Assembly (NCBI RefSeq): GCF_017591425.1
Contig: NW_024467106.1
Location: forward strand, 27,828,501-27,892,500
Source: Ochotona curzoniae
Taxonomy: Eukaryota > Chordata > Mammalia > Lagomorpha > Ochotonidae
DNA length: 64,000 nucleotides
Direction: 5' to 3'
Part shown: in pieces, positions 26,201 through 39,216 of the stretch
Layout: the number at the start of each line of letters is the position of its first letter
How positions within the stretch are numbered: position 1 is the stretch's first letter
Made by a program: the position numbers and the translations under genes
Notes under the pieces: generated by a model
Told to the model about the DNA's origin: nothing
The model's database searches: none
Seen by the model: only the letters and a program-made list of their open reading frames with translations

Positions 26201-29200
26201 TTCCTGTTGCATCTTCCTCCAATCTTTCTTTGTCAAGTTCCAGCTTTTTCATCTGCAAAATGAGACTTGATGGCTACCCTGCAGAGCCGCTGCAAGAGCT
26301 CAGGGGAGGTTTCTATCAAGTAGTCAGGTGAGGAGTCTTAGAGCAAGAACCTCATGCCGCCCAGTGGCTTGGTTAGACATGCAAATGCAGAACTCGTGGG
26401 ATCTTGCCCAGGGCATACAGGGCTGGCCTGGGGCAGGCAGAACTGGCTGCCCAGAGGCAGTGGGTGCAATGCATCTTAATCCCAAGACCTTGTGGGAATG
26501 AAGATCTTGGTCTGTTCCTCAGGTAGGGGTAGAAAGTGTCTCTGGAGCAGACAGGAGGCCCTGAGATCCATCACCTGACAACAGCATGGCCTGAGAGCCA
26601 GTCACACAGGCTCCACGGGGCTTGTGCTAGTGTCAGGACAGTGTGCGGCAGCAAGCCAACAGCTGCAGCTCAGTGTTTGCAGGGACACGTCTGCTGTGTA
26701 CAGACAGCCAATCCAGGTCGCTGGAAGAGAGCAGGGGCCCCTCCACAGTGTCCATGACATATGCAAAGGAAGTATGTAGGGGTGGTCTGGCCACTGTCTG
26801 GGTGTCCTCTGTCTGGGAATAGTCTGTGGGGGACCAGTAGGAACTCCATGGACAGACAAAATAGACCTTCTGCTCTGGTGTGCCGTCATTTGAAGGTCAA
26901 GGTCTGTGACTTATCTTGCACACTGAGTTGAAGGGTACAATCCTAACTGGCTGTACAGAGGGAAAAGCCAGACAGCAGCACAGTCAAGCCTTCTCCTTGG
27001 TCAATCTGTGTCTACAAACTTGCCTACTTGCTAACATTTAGCTGGAGCCCTCAAATCAATAGTTGGTCTGTTTTTGTATTTTCACAAGTATTCACAGACA
27101 AAAATCTGAAGTTGGCCAAAACACTTATGTTCCCAAGCAGGGTTGGACAGGACCACGCCTCGCCTCCCTGTCCCACCTATCTTAGTTCCCATACTGTAAG
27201 CCAGCATCTTCTCCAGTATCCACTGAGTGCTATGTTTGTCACACTTCTCCTGAGCTGGTGACTTCCGCAGCCTATTCATTCTAAAACAGCCTCTCTGCCA
27301 CCCAATCTTAGTGCTGAAGTTCCCATACACAAGAAGCTTGGGTTTTGCCTTAGCCAACATGTATGTTGGGTCAGCCTCGTACTGTATGCCTGGTCTTGGG
27401 TTCAGTGTCCATGACTCAACAGCACATTAAATAAGTAGTCTTGGAATAGACACAGGTATAACTCAAGGTCCACGGACTGACCTGACTGTTGGGGTCTGCC
27501 CTTCATGGGAGCCTAATCTTGCACTTCTCAGAACAGCCGTGGCTCACTAATCCCACATCCAGTGTTACCAAACAGAACTGTTAAGGTTACTGAGTATTGG
27601 CTGTGCAGGACTGTCATCAACAGAGGAAGACAGCTTTCCCACACTTGTATCACTAGTGACTGGTCATGGCCCATTTCCAGAGCCAGGCCTGCCATGCTAG
27701 GAAGTCAGAGAAGGCATGCACGTTATGGGTGTATCGAACTTACCAAGCGGGCACGGGGGTTTCGATGGTAGTATATCTCCTTGAATTCATCCATCCACAC
27801 TTCAGCTGCCCGGACACTGTTGGCCAGAGCCTTGCTACGGGAATAGGGTGCTTGCTTAGGGAACACATGGCCGACATGGGAACACGGGTGGGTCTCCAGG
27901 GTGCCCCCACACTGCCAGATCTGCACACAGAGCACAGAGGGGAGGCCAGACAGTGAGCATGAGAAGAGCCAGGAGGAATCCACAAGTCTAGAGCCTGGAT
28001 GCTGGGCAGCTGGAAGTCACAGTGCACACACTGACTGCCCCGACCACGAGTCCCCACACGGGAGCACACTCCCAACACAGCATGCAGGCCAAGAGTAAGG
28101 AAGCAGCCCCCAACATGAGTGAACCCCCAGTGCATGCATTGGTGCTCATGCACTTGACTCAGCCACCTTGCCGTAACCCAGGCTTGCAGGACAGGGAGCA
28201 CGGGCTTGGTTACCTGGTCTCCTAATCACAGAAGATAGGAAAGCAGCAAGGAGGAGGGAGGGTGTGAGAGGGGGAAAGGAGGAACTTGTAGAGGTAGGCA
28301 GAGCAGCCTGACACCTAGGGGAGAGGCAGAAGCAGAAAGAGCATTAAAGTCACACCCACGGCTCAAGGGGAGGTCAGTCAATCTGTTACTCGGGGCCACT
28401 TCATGCTGCAGCCAAGTGAACGCCCCTTTGTCCCACGGACAGCGCACCCAACAGTAGCATCTGGTACTTATAATGGAGGGTGTGCGTTCCTGGTGGAAGG
28501 CCAAAGTCTTGTTTGCTTCTTCGTTGTGTGAGAATGGGACACCAGAAAAATGTTATTAAAAAAAAAACCTTAATTTTCCCTTCTCTCACACACACACACA
28601 TTTATAAAAGCTGTTCTTCCTTTCTCTATTTGATTAGAGATAGAAATTCTGTCTGCTGGTTCACTACTGCAATTTTCACAATAGTTGGAGTGTGGGGATC
28701 GAACTTGGGACTCCTGTGCGAGTGGCCAGAACCCCGTGACTGGAGCCACCACGGCCGCCTCCCAGGGTCTACATTAGTAGGAAAGCAGGCAGAGAGCACG
28801 GGTTCCCCAGAGTACAACGTGGACATCCCAAAAGGCAACTTAGCCACCAAAGCAAACATCTGCCCCTCCGCAAAGTTTTGAGACACAAAATGAAAGATTC
28901 TGTTAACTGGAAAATATGCAGAAATGTTAAGGATTTTTCAAAGGGGCTCACATAGAAGGCCACATTTGGCAGAGCTGGTGGGGAAGTGAGGAGGGTTTGT
29001 TCAAAGGTCCTTGAGTCAGCCTATTCACACGCCCAAGTCTGAAAGTCACCGGTTAAATCAGAAAGTGACTTCCTAAGTCTAGTCAAATGCAGGCTCCCAA
29101 AGGAGGGATCCAGGGATGATCCAGGGTCAGCCACTAACTCTGAGCGACCTGGGACAAGCCACAGCCCTCTCTTGGCCTCAGTGCCTGCCCTCTGCAGAAG

Positions 29201-32200
29201 CAGACAACTGGATGACTGACAAGGCCCTCCATCTATCAAAAAGTATATATTGCTTAAAGTTGAGATAAGAAGTCCAGTGTGTTTATAGGACATGTGTGTA
29301 GTTATCATCTCTCAGGATCATAGGATAAACTGACAAAATGCTGGAAAGGCCCAGGAGGCTCCCAAAGCAAATGTCATCAGAGAAGGAGAGAGAGAGAGAC
29401 TCCGGCTAGTGAGTCCCAACAGAAGACTGGAACTTACCCTAAAGGAGAATTCGAGGTTTTCTCCTCCCCAAACTTCCATTCCTGTATCATAAGACCCCAG
29501 GTACTCAAAATATTTCTTACTCACAGCAAACAGTCCACCAGCCATCGTTGGAGACCTAGGAAAGCATGAGATGCACACTTCAGGGTGGGCAGTAGGGAGC
29601 CAGGCTGGAACAACCAACCACCTGCCTGCCTCGTACCATACTCAAGCTGGGCCGGGAGGTATTGCTAAACCCCCAAGACCTGTCTTGAGGAGGCCCATGG
29701 ACATCTCAACAAGCAAGCTCTCTGTGTGGGATGCCCCACTGGGCACAGCCAGGACTTTGGGAACCCAGAAGAGTGTGGGGCTGGGGAGGGTGGGATTCCA
29801 TGAAAGAGGTGGGCCCGCAGGACAGTAGGTGCTAGAGGGGACAACTCTGCAGCAGCAGTCCAGCAGGAGTGACAGCCAGAGGGAGGGCAAAACCCCCACT
29901 CCTTCTGGGACTACAGAGCAAGGAAAGCCAACAAGACAAGAGGCCAGGGTTCCCCCGGGCAGGGGTCAGCAGCCTCATGGAGTGGGCACCCACAGGTGCC
30001 ACCTACGGTACTGAACACAGAGCTGCAAAAAGCAACTCAGGCACCACACCCAGCGTTCCAGGGCACCAGGACCCCTCCGGCTTTCTCCCTGCCATGGTGG
30101 TCCAGAAGCCAACACCAGCACCATAAATAGTCCGACTTCCATCCTACCACACTGCTGTACCAATCTATAATCACGGGGGCTACAATGAAGTTTCACAAAA
30201 ACAGTCTAGAAAAGAAAACAGAGGGTGGCCAGGCTCACCACCAGCCCCTGCCTGGGGGAGTGGAGGTGGGAGGTGAGGTGAGGGGGCCCTGGGGCAGGCA
30301 GGCAAGCTGACAGCTCTCCACCAGCCCCTCTCCCTGGGGTCATTGTGGACATGACAGCAAGATCCCATGAGCCCCTAGAAGCGGAGGCTGACCTGATGAC
30401 GTCGATGGGGGAACGCATCTGCAGCCTCTCCCTCTCGGGAACCACATGCCACGTGAACACCAATCTCCAGTCGAAGCCCCCAATCTGGGGCTCCCCGGGG
30501 TTCCCCAGGTACTCAAAAGTGTTCCAGTCGATCACATCGATCACGGGGCACACCACTGCCGACTCCTTTTCATGGATCCTGCAATATCCAAGACATCCAT
30601 GGTTCCTACCTGGACAGCTAATAAATGCAAAGATGTATGCCCAGCAGCCTTCTCTGGGAAGGAGTAGCGCTATCTGAGAAAGGCCAGCTTCCCTTATCCA
30701 GGTGACTGCGCCATATCATGGCCCTGGCAGGCAACGCTAACCAGGAAGGCGATGGAGACTAATACAAAAGGTGCCAGGGATCTGACACTCTATGAACTCA
30801 GGCTATACAATCAGACTGGCTGGCCCATGGCAGCCCACCTCATCCAAAAGGGAAAACTAAGGGAGGCCAGGCTAACATTGGAACTCGGCTCTGAGTCAAG
30901 GGTAGAGAACGCCATGTCCTTGGGGGATGCTCTTGGCACCTGGGGCAGAACCATATTTTATAAATTAACTTATTTGTTGGAGACAGAGAGCTTCCTTCTG
31001 CTGATCCACACCTCTGAGGTCTGCAAGGGCCATCAGCTGGAGTGAGGACCAGGAGCAAGGGACTCAGTTCAGGTCTTCCATGCGGGTGGCAGGAACCCGG
31101 GGACAGTCATGGCTGGACCTCCCCAGGTCTGGATAAGATGAAGCCAGAATCAGGAGTCAGAGCCAGGTCTCTGACCTAGGCATCCCAACAAGGGATGAGG
31201 GCATCTTAGCCACCATGCTAACTATCTGTCCCCTGCACGCTGCAGAATATTCACTCCACATTCCTGGCATACAAGGAGCCAGCAGCACTACCTGCTTGGC
31301 CTGATGACCAAGAACACTTTTCTACATTTCCAGAGTTGCTCAAATCCAAAGCATCTTAGTTCTGGTACACACTGGGAAATTTCTGGGACACTCCAGAAAA
31401 ATTCCAGAAGCCTAGGTCCCACCTCCACAGAAAGATCCAAATGGTCCGTGAGGACTAGGCATTGGGAAAGCTCCAAATCCCAAGTACAGGTATGGGGCAA
31501 GGTCATGGTGATGGGGAGGGCAGGTAGCTGAAGGATCCCAGGTGGCATCTGCAGGAGGAGAGATGTCCTCCCCTCGAAGACACTGGAGAGGCAGAATCAG
31601 ACCAGGGAGAGGGAGAGTGAGGGAGTGTGGGAGGGAGGGAGTGAGGGATGTGGGAGTGTGGGATAGTGGGGGAGTAAGGGAGTGAGGGAGTGAGGGAGTG
31701 AGGGAGTGTGGGAGTGTGGGAGTGTGGGAGTGAGGGAGTGTGGGAGTGAGGGAGTGAGGGAGTGAGGGAGTGAGGGAGTGTGGGAGTGAGGGAGTGAGGG
31801 AGTGTGGGAGTGAGGGAGTGAGGGAGTGAGGGAGTGAGGGATGTGGGAGTGAGGGAGTGAGGGAGTGTGGGAGTGTGGGAGTGTGGGAGTGAGGGAGTGA
31901 GGGAGTGTGGGAGTGAGGGAGTGTGGGAGTGTGGGAGTGAGGGAGTGAGGGAGTGAGGGAGTGAGGGAGTGTGGGAGTGAGGGAGTGAGGGAGTGAGGGA
32001 GTGTGGGAGTGTGGGAGTGAGGGAGTGAGGGATGTGGGAGTGAGGGAGTGAGGGATGTGGGAGTGAGGGAGTGAGGGAGTGTGGGAGTGTGGGAGTGAGG
32101 GAGTGAGGGAGTGAGGGAGTGAGGGAGTGTGGGAGTGTGGGAGTGAGGGAGTGAGGGAGTGTGGGAGTGAGGGAGTGAGGGAGTGAGGGAGTGAGGGAGT

Positions 32201-35200
32201 GTTTGAATGAGGGAGTATGGGAGTGAGAGAGTGTGGGAGTGAGGGAGTGAGGGAGTGAGGGAGTGAGGGAGTGTGGGAGTGAGGGAGTGTGGGAGTGTGG
32301 GAGTGAGGGAGTGAGGGAGTGAGGGAGTGAGGGAGTGAGGGAGTGAGGGAGTGAGGGAGTGAGGGAGTGTTTGAATGAGGGAGTGTGGGAGTGAGGGAGT
32401 GTGGGAGTGAGGGAGTGAGGGAGTGTGGGAGTGTGGGAGTGAGGGAGTGAGGGAGTGTGGGAGTGAGGGAGTGAGGGAGTGAGGGAGTGAGGGAGTGAGG
32501 GAGTGTTTGAATGAAGGAGTATGGGAGTGAGAGAGTGTGGGAGTGAGGGAGTGAGAGAGTGTGGGAGTGAGGGAGTGAGGGAGTGAGGGAGTGAGGGAAT
32601 GTGGGGGTGAGGGAGTGAGGGAGTGTGGGAGTGAGGGAGTGAGGGAGTGAGGGAATGTGGGGGTGAGGGAGTGAGGGAGTGTGGGACACAGTGAGGGAGT
32701 GAGGGAGTGTGTGAATGTGGAGGTGAGGGAGTGAGGGAATGTGGAAGGGTGAGGAAGAGCAAAAGCTGTCGGGCAGTGGCTGGCTGCCTCTAGAGAAGTC
32801 ATTTAGGAGTTAGGAGCTGAGTGAGTGGCAAAGGAAACTGCCTTGGAAATGGGGCCTAAGTATGGCTTCTGTGGACCCACTGCTCCACAAAATATGAATA
32901 TGCAGAAAGGGTGAGAGAGGACACTTTATGACAGGGCAGTATAAAGACAACATAACCCAGGCCTGATTCATTATGAGACTTGTGATTTTGATAGTCCTTT
33001 TTCTGCCTTTATGAATCTAAAAAAAAAAATTCACACCAAACACTCACATGCCCTGGGTCCCAGCCCCTGTGCTGGCTAACCTGCAATGGATAAAATCACA
33101 TCACACCATGTATCCCTCGGGGGTGGTGCTCCAAGACTCACAGTGATGTCCCTTGTGGGCTGATGGCACTGAGTCTTCTGTGACAAACAGGTGTAAGAAC
33201 TAATAAAAGTCAATAGCAACCCTAGGCACCGAGCTGGCCACCAGCTCCCACAGGTGGGCACGTGCTGGGCACATTCACACATCCAATCACTGAGGATTCC
33301 CCAGCCCAATGCAGTAGATGTGGTCGGCACACCCATGACAGCGGAGTTGCCCCAGGGGTCTCTGATGCCAGGCACCAGATGATCTCACAAGCCAGCACCC
33401 TGAGCTTGTCCCTCCCTGTGGGGCAGCCCACGTACCTCTGTAGCAGCGGCTCCAGCCAGCCCTCATGGCATTCGCAGTGACAGTCTAAGAAGGTCAGCAC
33501 GTCCCCCTTGGCTGCCGAAGCACCCAACAGCCGTGCTCGCACCAGGCCCTCCCTCTTGGTGGCCCGGATCAGGCGCACCCTGGGCAGGCCTGACAGCTCG
33601 TTGGCCAGCCGCTCCTTCAGGTGCTCTGGGGAGGCAAGCAGAGAGGGCAAGGGTTACTGCCATTGTGTTGGCAGAACACCCCTTCCCAAGCTACCTCCTG
33701 TCCCCAGATACAAGCCTTCTTGGCCTTGTCACCTGGGACTGTCCTCACCTGTTCTAAATCCAAGGTTGGAAGTGTCCTGAAGGATTTCAAAGAGTCCATC
33801 AAAATACACACATGGTTTATTATACACTCCGCTGGGTGAGCCTATGGTATGTGAATGCTCTCAACAGAGCTGTTACCATAACATTCTGTGGTCTGAGTAG
33901 TGAACACTTAACAATCACACACACACAGGGACCAGCGTTGTGGCTTAGCTAGTTAAGCTGCTGTGATACCAGCAACCCCTATTGGAGCACTGTTCTAGTC
34001 CCAGTTGCTCATTTCCCTGCCATGCACAGCTCCCTGCTGATGTACCTGGGGAGGAAGCACCAAATGGCCCAAGCACCTGGTTCCCTACCACAGGGGAGAC
34101 TCAATGCAGTCCCTGGCTCTCAGCTTCAGCCTGGCCTGGTCTTGGCCTATGTAGCCATCTGGGGAGTGAATCAGAGGAGGAGAGATCTTTTTCTTTCTGT
34201 CTTCCTCCTCTGTTCTGTCACTCTGCCTTTCAAATAAATAAATCTTTAAATAAAGTAACAGAAACCATCCTATAATAATGTTTATTTAAAAAGGAATCAC
34301 ATTCATATAAGTGTCCCCAGGGACCCTACAGAGTGTACAGTAGTAACAACAGTTGCAGCTGCCCCAAGAAAGCCTACACTTGGCCTAAGTGACTTACAAA
34401 TGGCTCTCCAAGTACCAGGACAAGCTGAGGAGGTAAGTGCTGGCATCATCCCCATTTTACAGATGGGAACACTGAGTCCTGAAAGGCTAAGCCACCTGCC
34501 CGAGGTCACAGGGCACATCAGCCAAACAGCCTCACTTTGAGCCAATCGATTGGCTACAGATTCCACTGGTGAATGCTGCGGTTCACAGCTTTCTGCTGCC
34601 ACTTCTCATTCTTATTAAACACGGAGAAAATGTGGCCAGCTGTGGGACAGGGGATGCGCTGGAAGCCTGCTCCCATGAAGAGCCCGGCCCCAGCAATCCC
34701 GACTCTGCAGGTGAGGCTGAGACTGGACGCCATGTGCCGCTTCTCCCGGAGGGAGTCAGGTGGCAACCAGTGAGATCCCACTCAGGTGAAACAAAAAGAG
34801 ACTTCCCATATCCACTGGGGCTTCAGTTCCATGTTCTCAACTGCCAGCCAAGGGGAATATTCATTAAAACCTTTTTAAAAAGAAGGGTGTGGGCCCAGCT
34901 ACCGCCTAGTGCCTGGAGTCCTTGCTTTGCATGCATTGGGATCCCCATATGGTCACCAGTTCTGGTCCTGGCAGCCCCACTTCCCATCCAGCACCCTGCT
35001 TGTGGCCTGGGAAAGCAGTCTTGGAAAGCCTTAAAAAAAGAGGGGTGCTTCCTACTGCAGGAAAATATTTCTTGGATCATCCCAACTCTTTTCTTTTCTA
35101 AAGATTTATTTTATTTTTATTGCAAAGTCAGATATATAGAGAGGAGGAGAGACAGAGAGGAAGATCTTCCATCCAATGATTCACTCCCCAAGTGTCCGCA

Positions 35201-38200
35201 ACGGCTGGTACTGCACTGATCTGAAACGAGGATCCAGGAGCTTCTTCCATGTCTCTCATGTGGATGCAGGGTCCCAAGCCTTTAGTTCGTCCTCGACTGC
35301 TTTCCCAGGCCACAAGCAGGGTGCTGGATGGGAAGTGGGACTGCCGGGATTAGAACCGGCGCACATATGGGATCCCGGTGCTTTCAAGGCGAGGACTTTA
35401 GTCACTAGGCCACTGCACCGGACCCTGATCATCCCAACTCTTAAAAGTGCTGGTTGATTTTTTTTTTTAAACCTAAATATAACTGCAAATAAGCTGAAGG
35501 CAGGAGTGAAGGGAGGCAGCTTTGTAAGCAAAGCGAAGCTGGCTACATGAGGAGGATGAGTTTGCCAACCTCATTTTCTGTCTGCCCAAGTGGCCCACCT
35601 GCACCTGCAGGGATGCTCCCAGCCCTGACACTGCAAACAAAGCAGAACTGCTCCACTTACGGCTCCCCTGCTTCTACAAGTCCATCCACGGCAACAGGTG
35701 GACAGGAGGACCCAGCTGTGACAGACAGGACCGTGCATGCCTGCCGCTGAGGTGCTGTTTATTCCTCAAATGACCACTTGACGCTGACCACTGAATGGAC
35801 CGGTCTGTAGCATGGCGCTGTGCACTGTGCTCACCTGAAGGTTTTCAAGGTGTTTCAGGAGGCAAAGTTATCAGTGAAGCACATGTAACTCACTGCCAGG
35901 TATTAACCCCACACCCAACCTGTCTCCCTTAACTCACTTCGTCCTCACTGGGATGCTATGAGGCAGGATCTGTGATGACTTCCATTTTACAGTGGGGGAG
36001 AGCCCCGCTTGAGACTGGCTAAGACTGTCTGCTGCCTGGAGGTACAGGAATGGACGTACCCCAGTATGGACATCTACACTGACAGTTAAAACACCCCACC
36101 CCTGGAGGACCAGACAATGGGAAACACAGAGGAGCACCTACTATGTGCTGGCCACTACGTGAGGCTCTGTCCTACACACCATCTCACTGATGCCTCACCA
36201 CAGTGCAGACAGAGGTGGATACACCCCTGGTGGGAAACTGAGGCAAAGTCAGCTGCCTTACCCACAGTGTTACCCGCAGGCCATAGTAAAGCCTCCCTCA
36301 GACTTAGGGGCCCTCCCCCCAGAACCCTGTGCCCAGGAGGCTTCCCATGGCACCAAGCCCCAGCCTGACCTGCACACCGCATGGGACATTGCTCCCATCC
36401 CCTGCCTCTCACACCCTGTGGGTTCTAGCTGAGCAGCGTCCACCATCCCGGCCTGGGTTTCCGCGTTAGAGCCGTGGTGTAACAGGGTTATTTCTTTTCT
36501 GTGTGACTCACAATCCCAATCACACATCCCACAAGGGCACCTGGATGCCAGCTTCAAGGCTACATGGGCTGCCTCAGAGCTGGCTCCACAGGCAGGAACT
36601 GCCAATCCCAGGGGGAACAGCGGGATGGAAAGTGGGCTGCAAACAAGGTCAAGGTAGTCAGCAAGCCCACCATCCTACCTGTCATCACGTCCTTGCTATC
36701 TCCCTTCGTGCACACTGAGTGCCCCCTGAGGCTCATGGCCCAACATGCTCTGGCTGACTTCATGATGGACATGCCCACCAAGTCCCTCCCAAGCCAAGGC
36801 TCTATGGGTGGGCCCTGCCCCCACTCTTGCCTCCAGCTCTGGGCTCAGCACCAGTGACCATTCTCCACGCAGCAGGCCAGGGAGCTCCCCATACCAACCC
36901 TGATCTTCCCGCACCCCCTAACACCTTCTGCTGGCTCTTGCTGGATTCACACTGAAGCCCCAGCCTCTTGGGGTGACTTCCCAAAGCCCTATGTGATCTG
37001 GCCCTGGCCATATTGCACCCTTACCACCCCAGGTCACTGTCCCACTGGCTGGTGTGCTGGTCAGTCCAAGGGAATTCTTTGTTCACTATAGTTGCTGCAT
37101 TTCTGGGGTCTGTGATGGTCATCCCAACGTCTCCACTGAGCCCAGGTGGGATACAGGCAGCCTGTCTTCAAAGGCCAATCCCACCCTCCTACATCCCACT
37201 CTCTCCTCGGAAGGAGAGGCCTCCCCAGAACCCACGCTGGGACACTACCTCTGTCGCTGTAGTCATCCACCAGGATCACCTCCTCCAGCAGGACATCCGG
37301 GGACGTCTCAAGCACGCTGTACACTGTCCGGAGGAGAGTTGACCAGGCTTCGTTGTAAAACGCTATGATGACAGATGTCTTGGGCAGGTGATCGTAATCA
37401 TATTTCACCTCCTTGCACCTGCAGAGATGACACACTTCAGCATTTGAGAGCCCAGGACCGGCTAGCACTGGGGATCAAGCCAGACCTGCGACAGGTGCTA
37501 GGGGATTCCAGGGCTGCCCCGGGGGAATGGGAGGTGATCTGAAGCAGGTATGCACTGCGTGCCACTAGGAGCTTCCAGAAGATTCTAAAAAGGTCCTAAC
37601 CTTAATGCACAACAAGCTGTGACTGTGGGGTGCTGTTTTGAGGCTTTAAAGCAGTTTTTCAGATTTAAGCCACATGCAGATTAGACTGATCAGAAGGGAG
37701 GGGGTAGTCACCTATTCCCCTCCCTCAGCAGCTCTCCTCTGTGACCACCCATGCCAACCCCTCTGCCTGTAATGCCTTTTCTTTCCTTCTCTGCTGGCCA
37801 AACACTCTGCCCTCTTTGGGGGCAGCTCAGCCCTGTGTTTCTCTAGGAAGTCTCTGGACCCTTCATCCCAGCAACTGCCACTCACCACAGTGTCTGGCTC
37901 CATGCCCTGTCTCCCAGAGACCAGCTGAGCCTGTGCCTCACACATGGGGCCACTGACTCCCTGGTATGGAACTGTGGCCAAAAAGAACATCCCGGAAGGA
38001 CTCTGCAAAGGGCATGGCCAGGGACTCAACCTCCCTTCGTCCCAGGGTACCATAATGTGGCAGCTGTGGGTTGAGGTGGGGCTAAGTCCTGATTGGCAGT
38101 GTCGGGAACCAATGCGCTCCCTCTGTTTAGGGTGTGCAGGTTCCCTGCTGACAGCAGAATCCCTGGCCGGCACAGGATTCCACCCTCACAGCCACCGATG

Positions 38201-39171
38201 ATAAGCTCTCAGCAGTGGCACCAGATTAAGCACAGGGTCTGCTTCCTGCGTATCAGCAGGAGGCAGCCAAGGGCAAGATGCAGGAAGAGCAGACACAGCG
38301 AAGGCAGAGTGAGCGCTGGGGCTGACCCTCACTGTTTGAGAATGGGATACCCTGTGTTAGTGCAGCCAGATCACCTGGGCAGCTAGGGTGAAGCCTGCCA
38401 GATGGGTTGGACAGAGCAGAGGGCAGCAGAAGAGGCACAGAGCGGGTGGCACAAATATCTGACAGCTATGAGTCATGAGCCCTTTATCAGCCAGGGACCC
38501 CCTGGTTCCTGATTACCTATAAAGTACCAGGTAGAGAGTCCCTGTCCCCAGGGAGCCTGCCCTCAACGGGCCAGTCGGGTATCACCAAAAGTGACCCATG
38601 CTGTGAGCAAAACAGGAGGGGAGGCAAGGAAGGGTGACCACGGACACAGTGGACACAGCCAAGAGGAGCATCCTCAGCCAGGAAATCCCAGAGGGCCTCT
38701 CTGAGGAGGTGACATTTAGGATGAAAGTAGAATGATTACATCCAGTTCCGAGAAAAGCCCTTCCCATACACAATCACTTTTTGTTCCCTCCCTTTTTGTT
38801 TTACCATGATAACTTTGAAAACATAGGGAGAATAAGAAACTCGTGGGGATCCATTAATAACTCAATGCTTCAATCTTGCTTCAACTATGTCGTATCCACT
38901 TCTCTGATCTAAGATTCTTTAAAAAGAGAATCCAATATACCACAACATCTATGAATATTTCAATACACGAAGCAGACTGGTCTAGTAGTTACGACACCCA
39001 CATTCCACATCAGAGCACCTCACATCTCAGTTCTGCCCCCAGATTCCAGCCTCCTGTTACTGTGTACCCAGGCAAGCTCAGGTAATTGGGACCCTGCTGC
39101 CCATGTGGGAAACCTGGATAGAGTTCCCTGCCTCTCAAAGAAATAAAAATGGTAAGAGTAGAAATTCGTTG

Positions 39172-39216
<45 letters not shown>

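Larger units (their letters stand above)
27921..29437 (-). other. GALNT12: GALNT12 intron 5 (1.5 kb)
   Basis: It holds a short CA tract near 28590, a very degenerate possible CSINE near 28640-28730 and a MIR-like piece at 29110-29200. Nothing else is recognised. Confidence 0.8.
30579..33435 (-). other. GALNT12: GALNT12 intron 3 (2.9 kb, with minisatellite)
   Basis: It is dominated by the 8-bp-unit minisatellite at 31609-32755. A degenerate CSINE lies at 30955-31232. The remainder (31240-31600, 32760-33430) shows nothing recognisable. Confidence 0.85.
33626..37248 (-). other. GALNT12: GALNT12 intron 2 (3.6 kb)
   Basis: It holds CSINEs at 33925-34255, 34890-35032 and 35091-35426, MIR-like pieces near 34440-34515 and 35960-36270, and an L2-like piece at 36885-37075. 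I see nothing in 35460-35950 or 36280-36880. Confidence 0.85.

Noticed and set aside
31609..32755. CRISPR-like array
   Set aside because: The units are contiguous with no spacers and the genome is eukaryotic.
31412..32802. Three overlapping minus-strand open frames of 401-425 codons
   Set aside because: They are the minisatellite read in each frame; the protein is a pure repeat, lies in an intron and has no gene structure.
34569..35219. Plus-strand open frame of 216 codons
   Set aside because: It runs through two CSINEs inside GALNT12 intron 2; repeat-derived.
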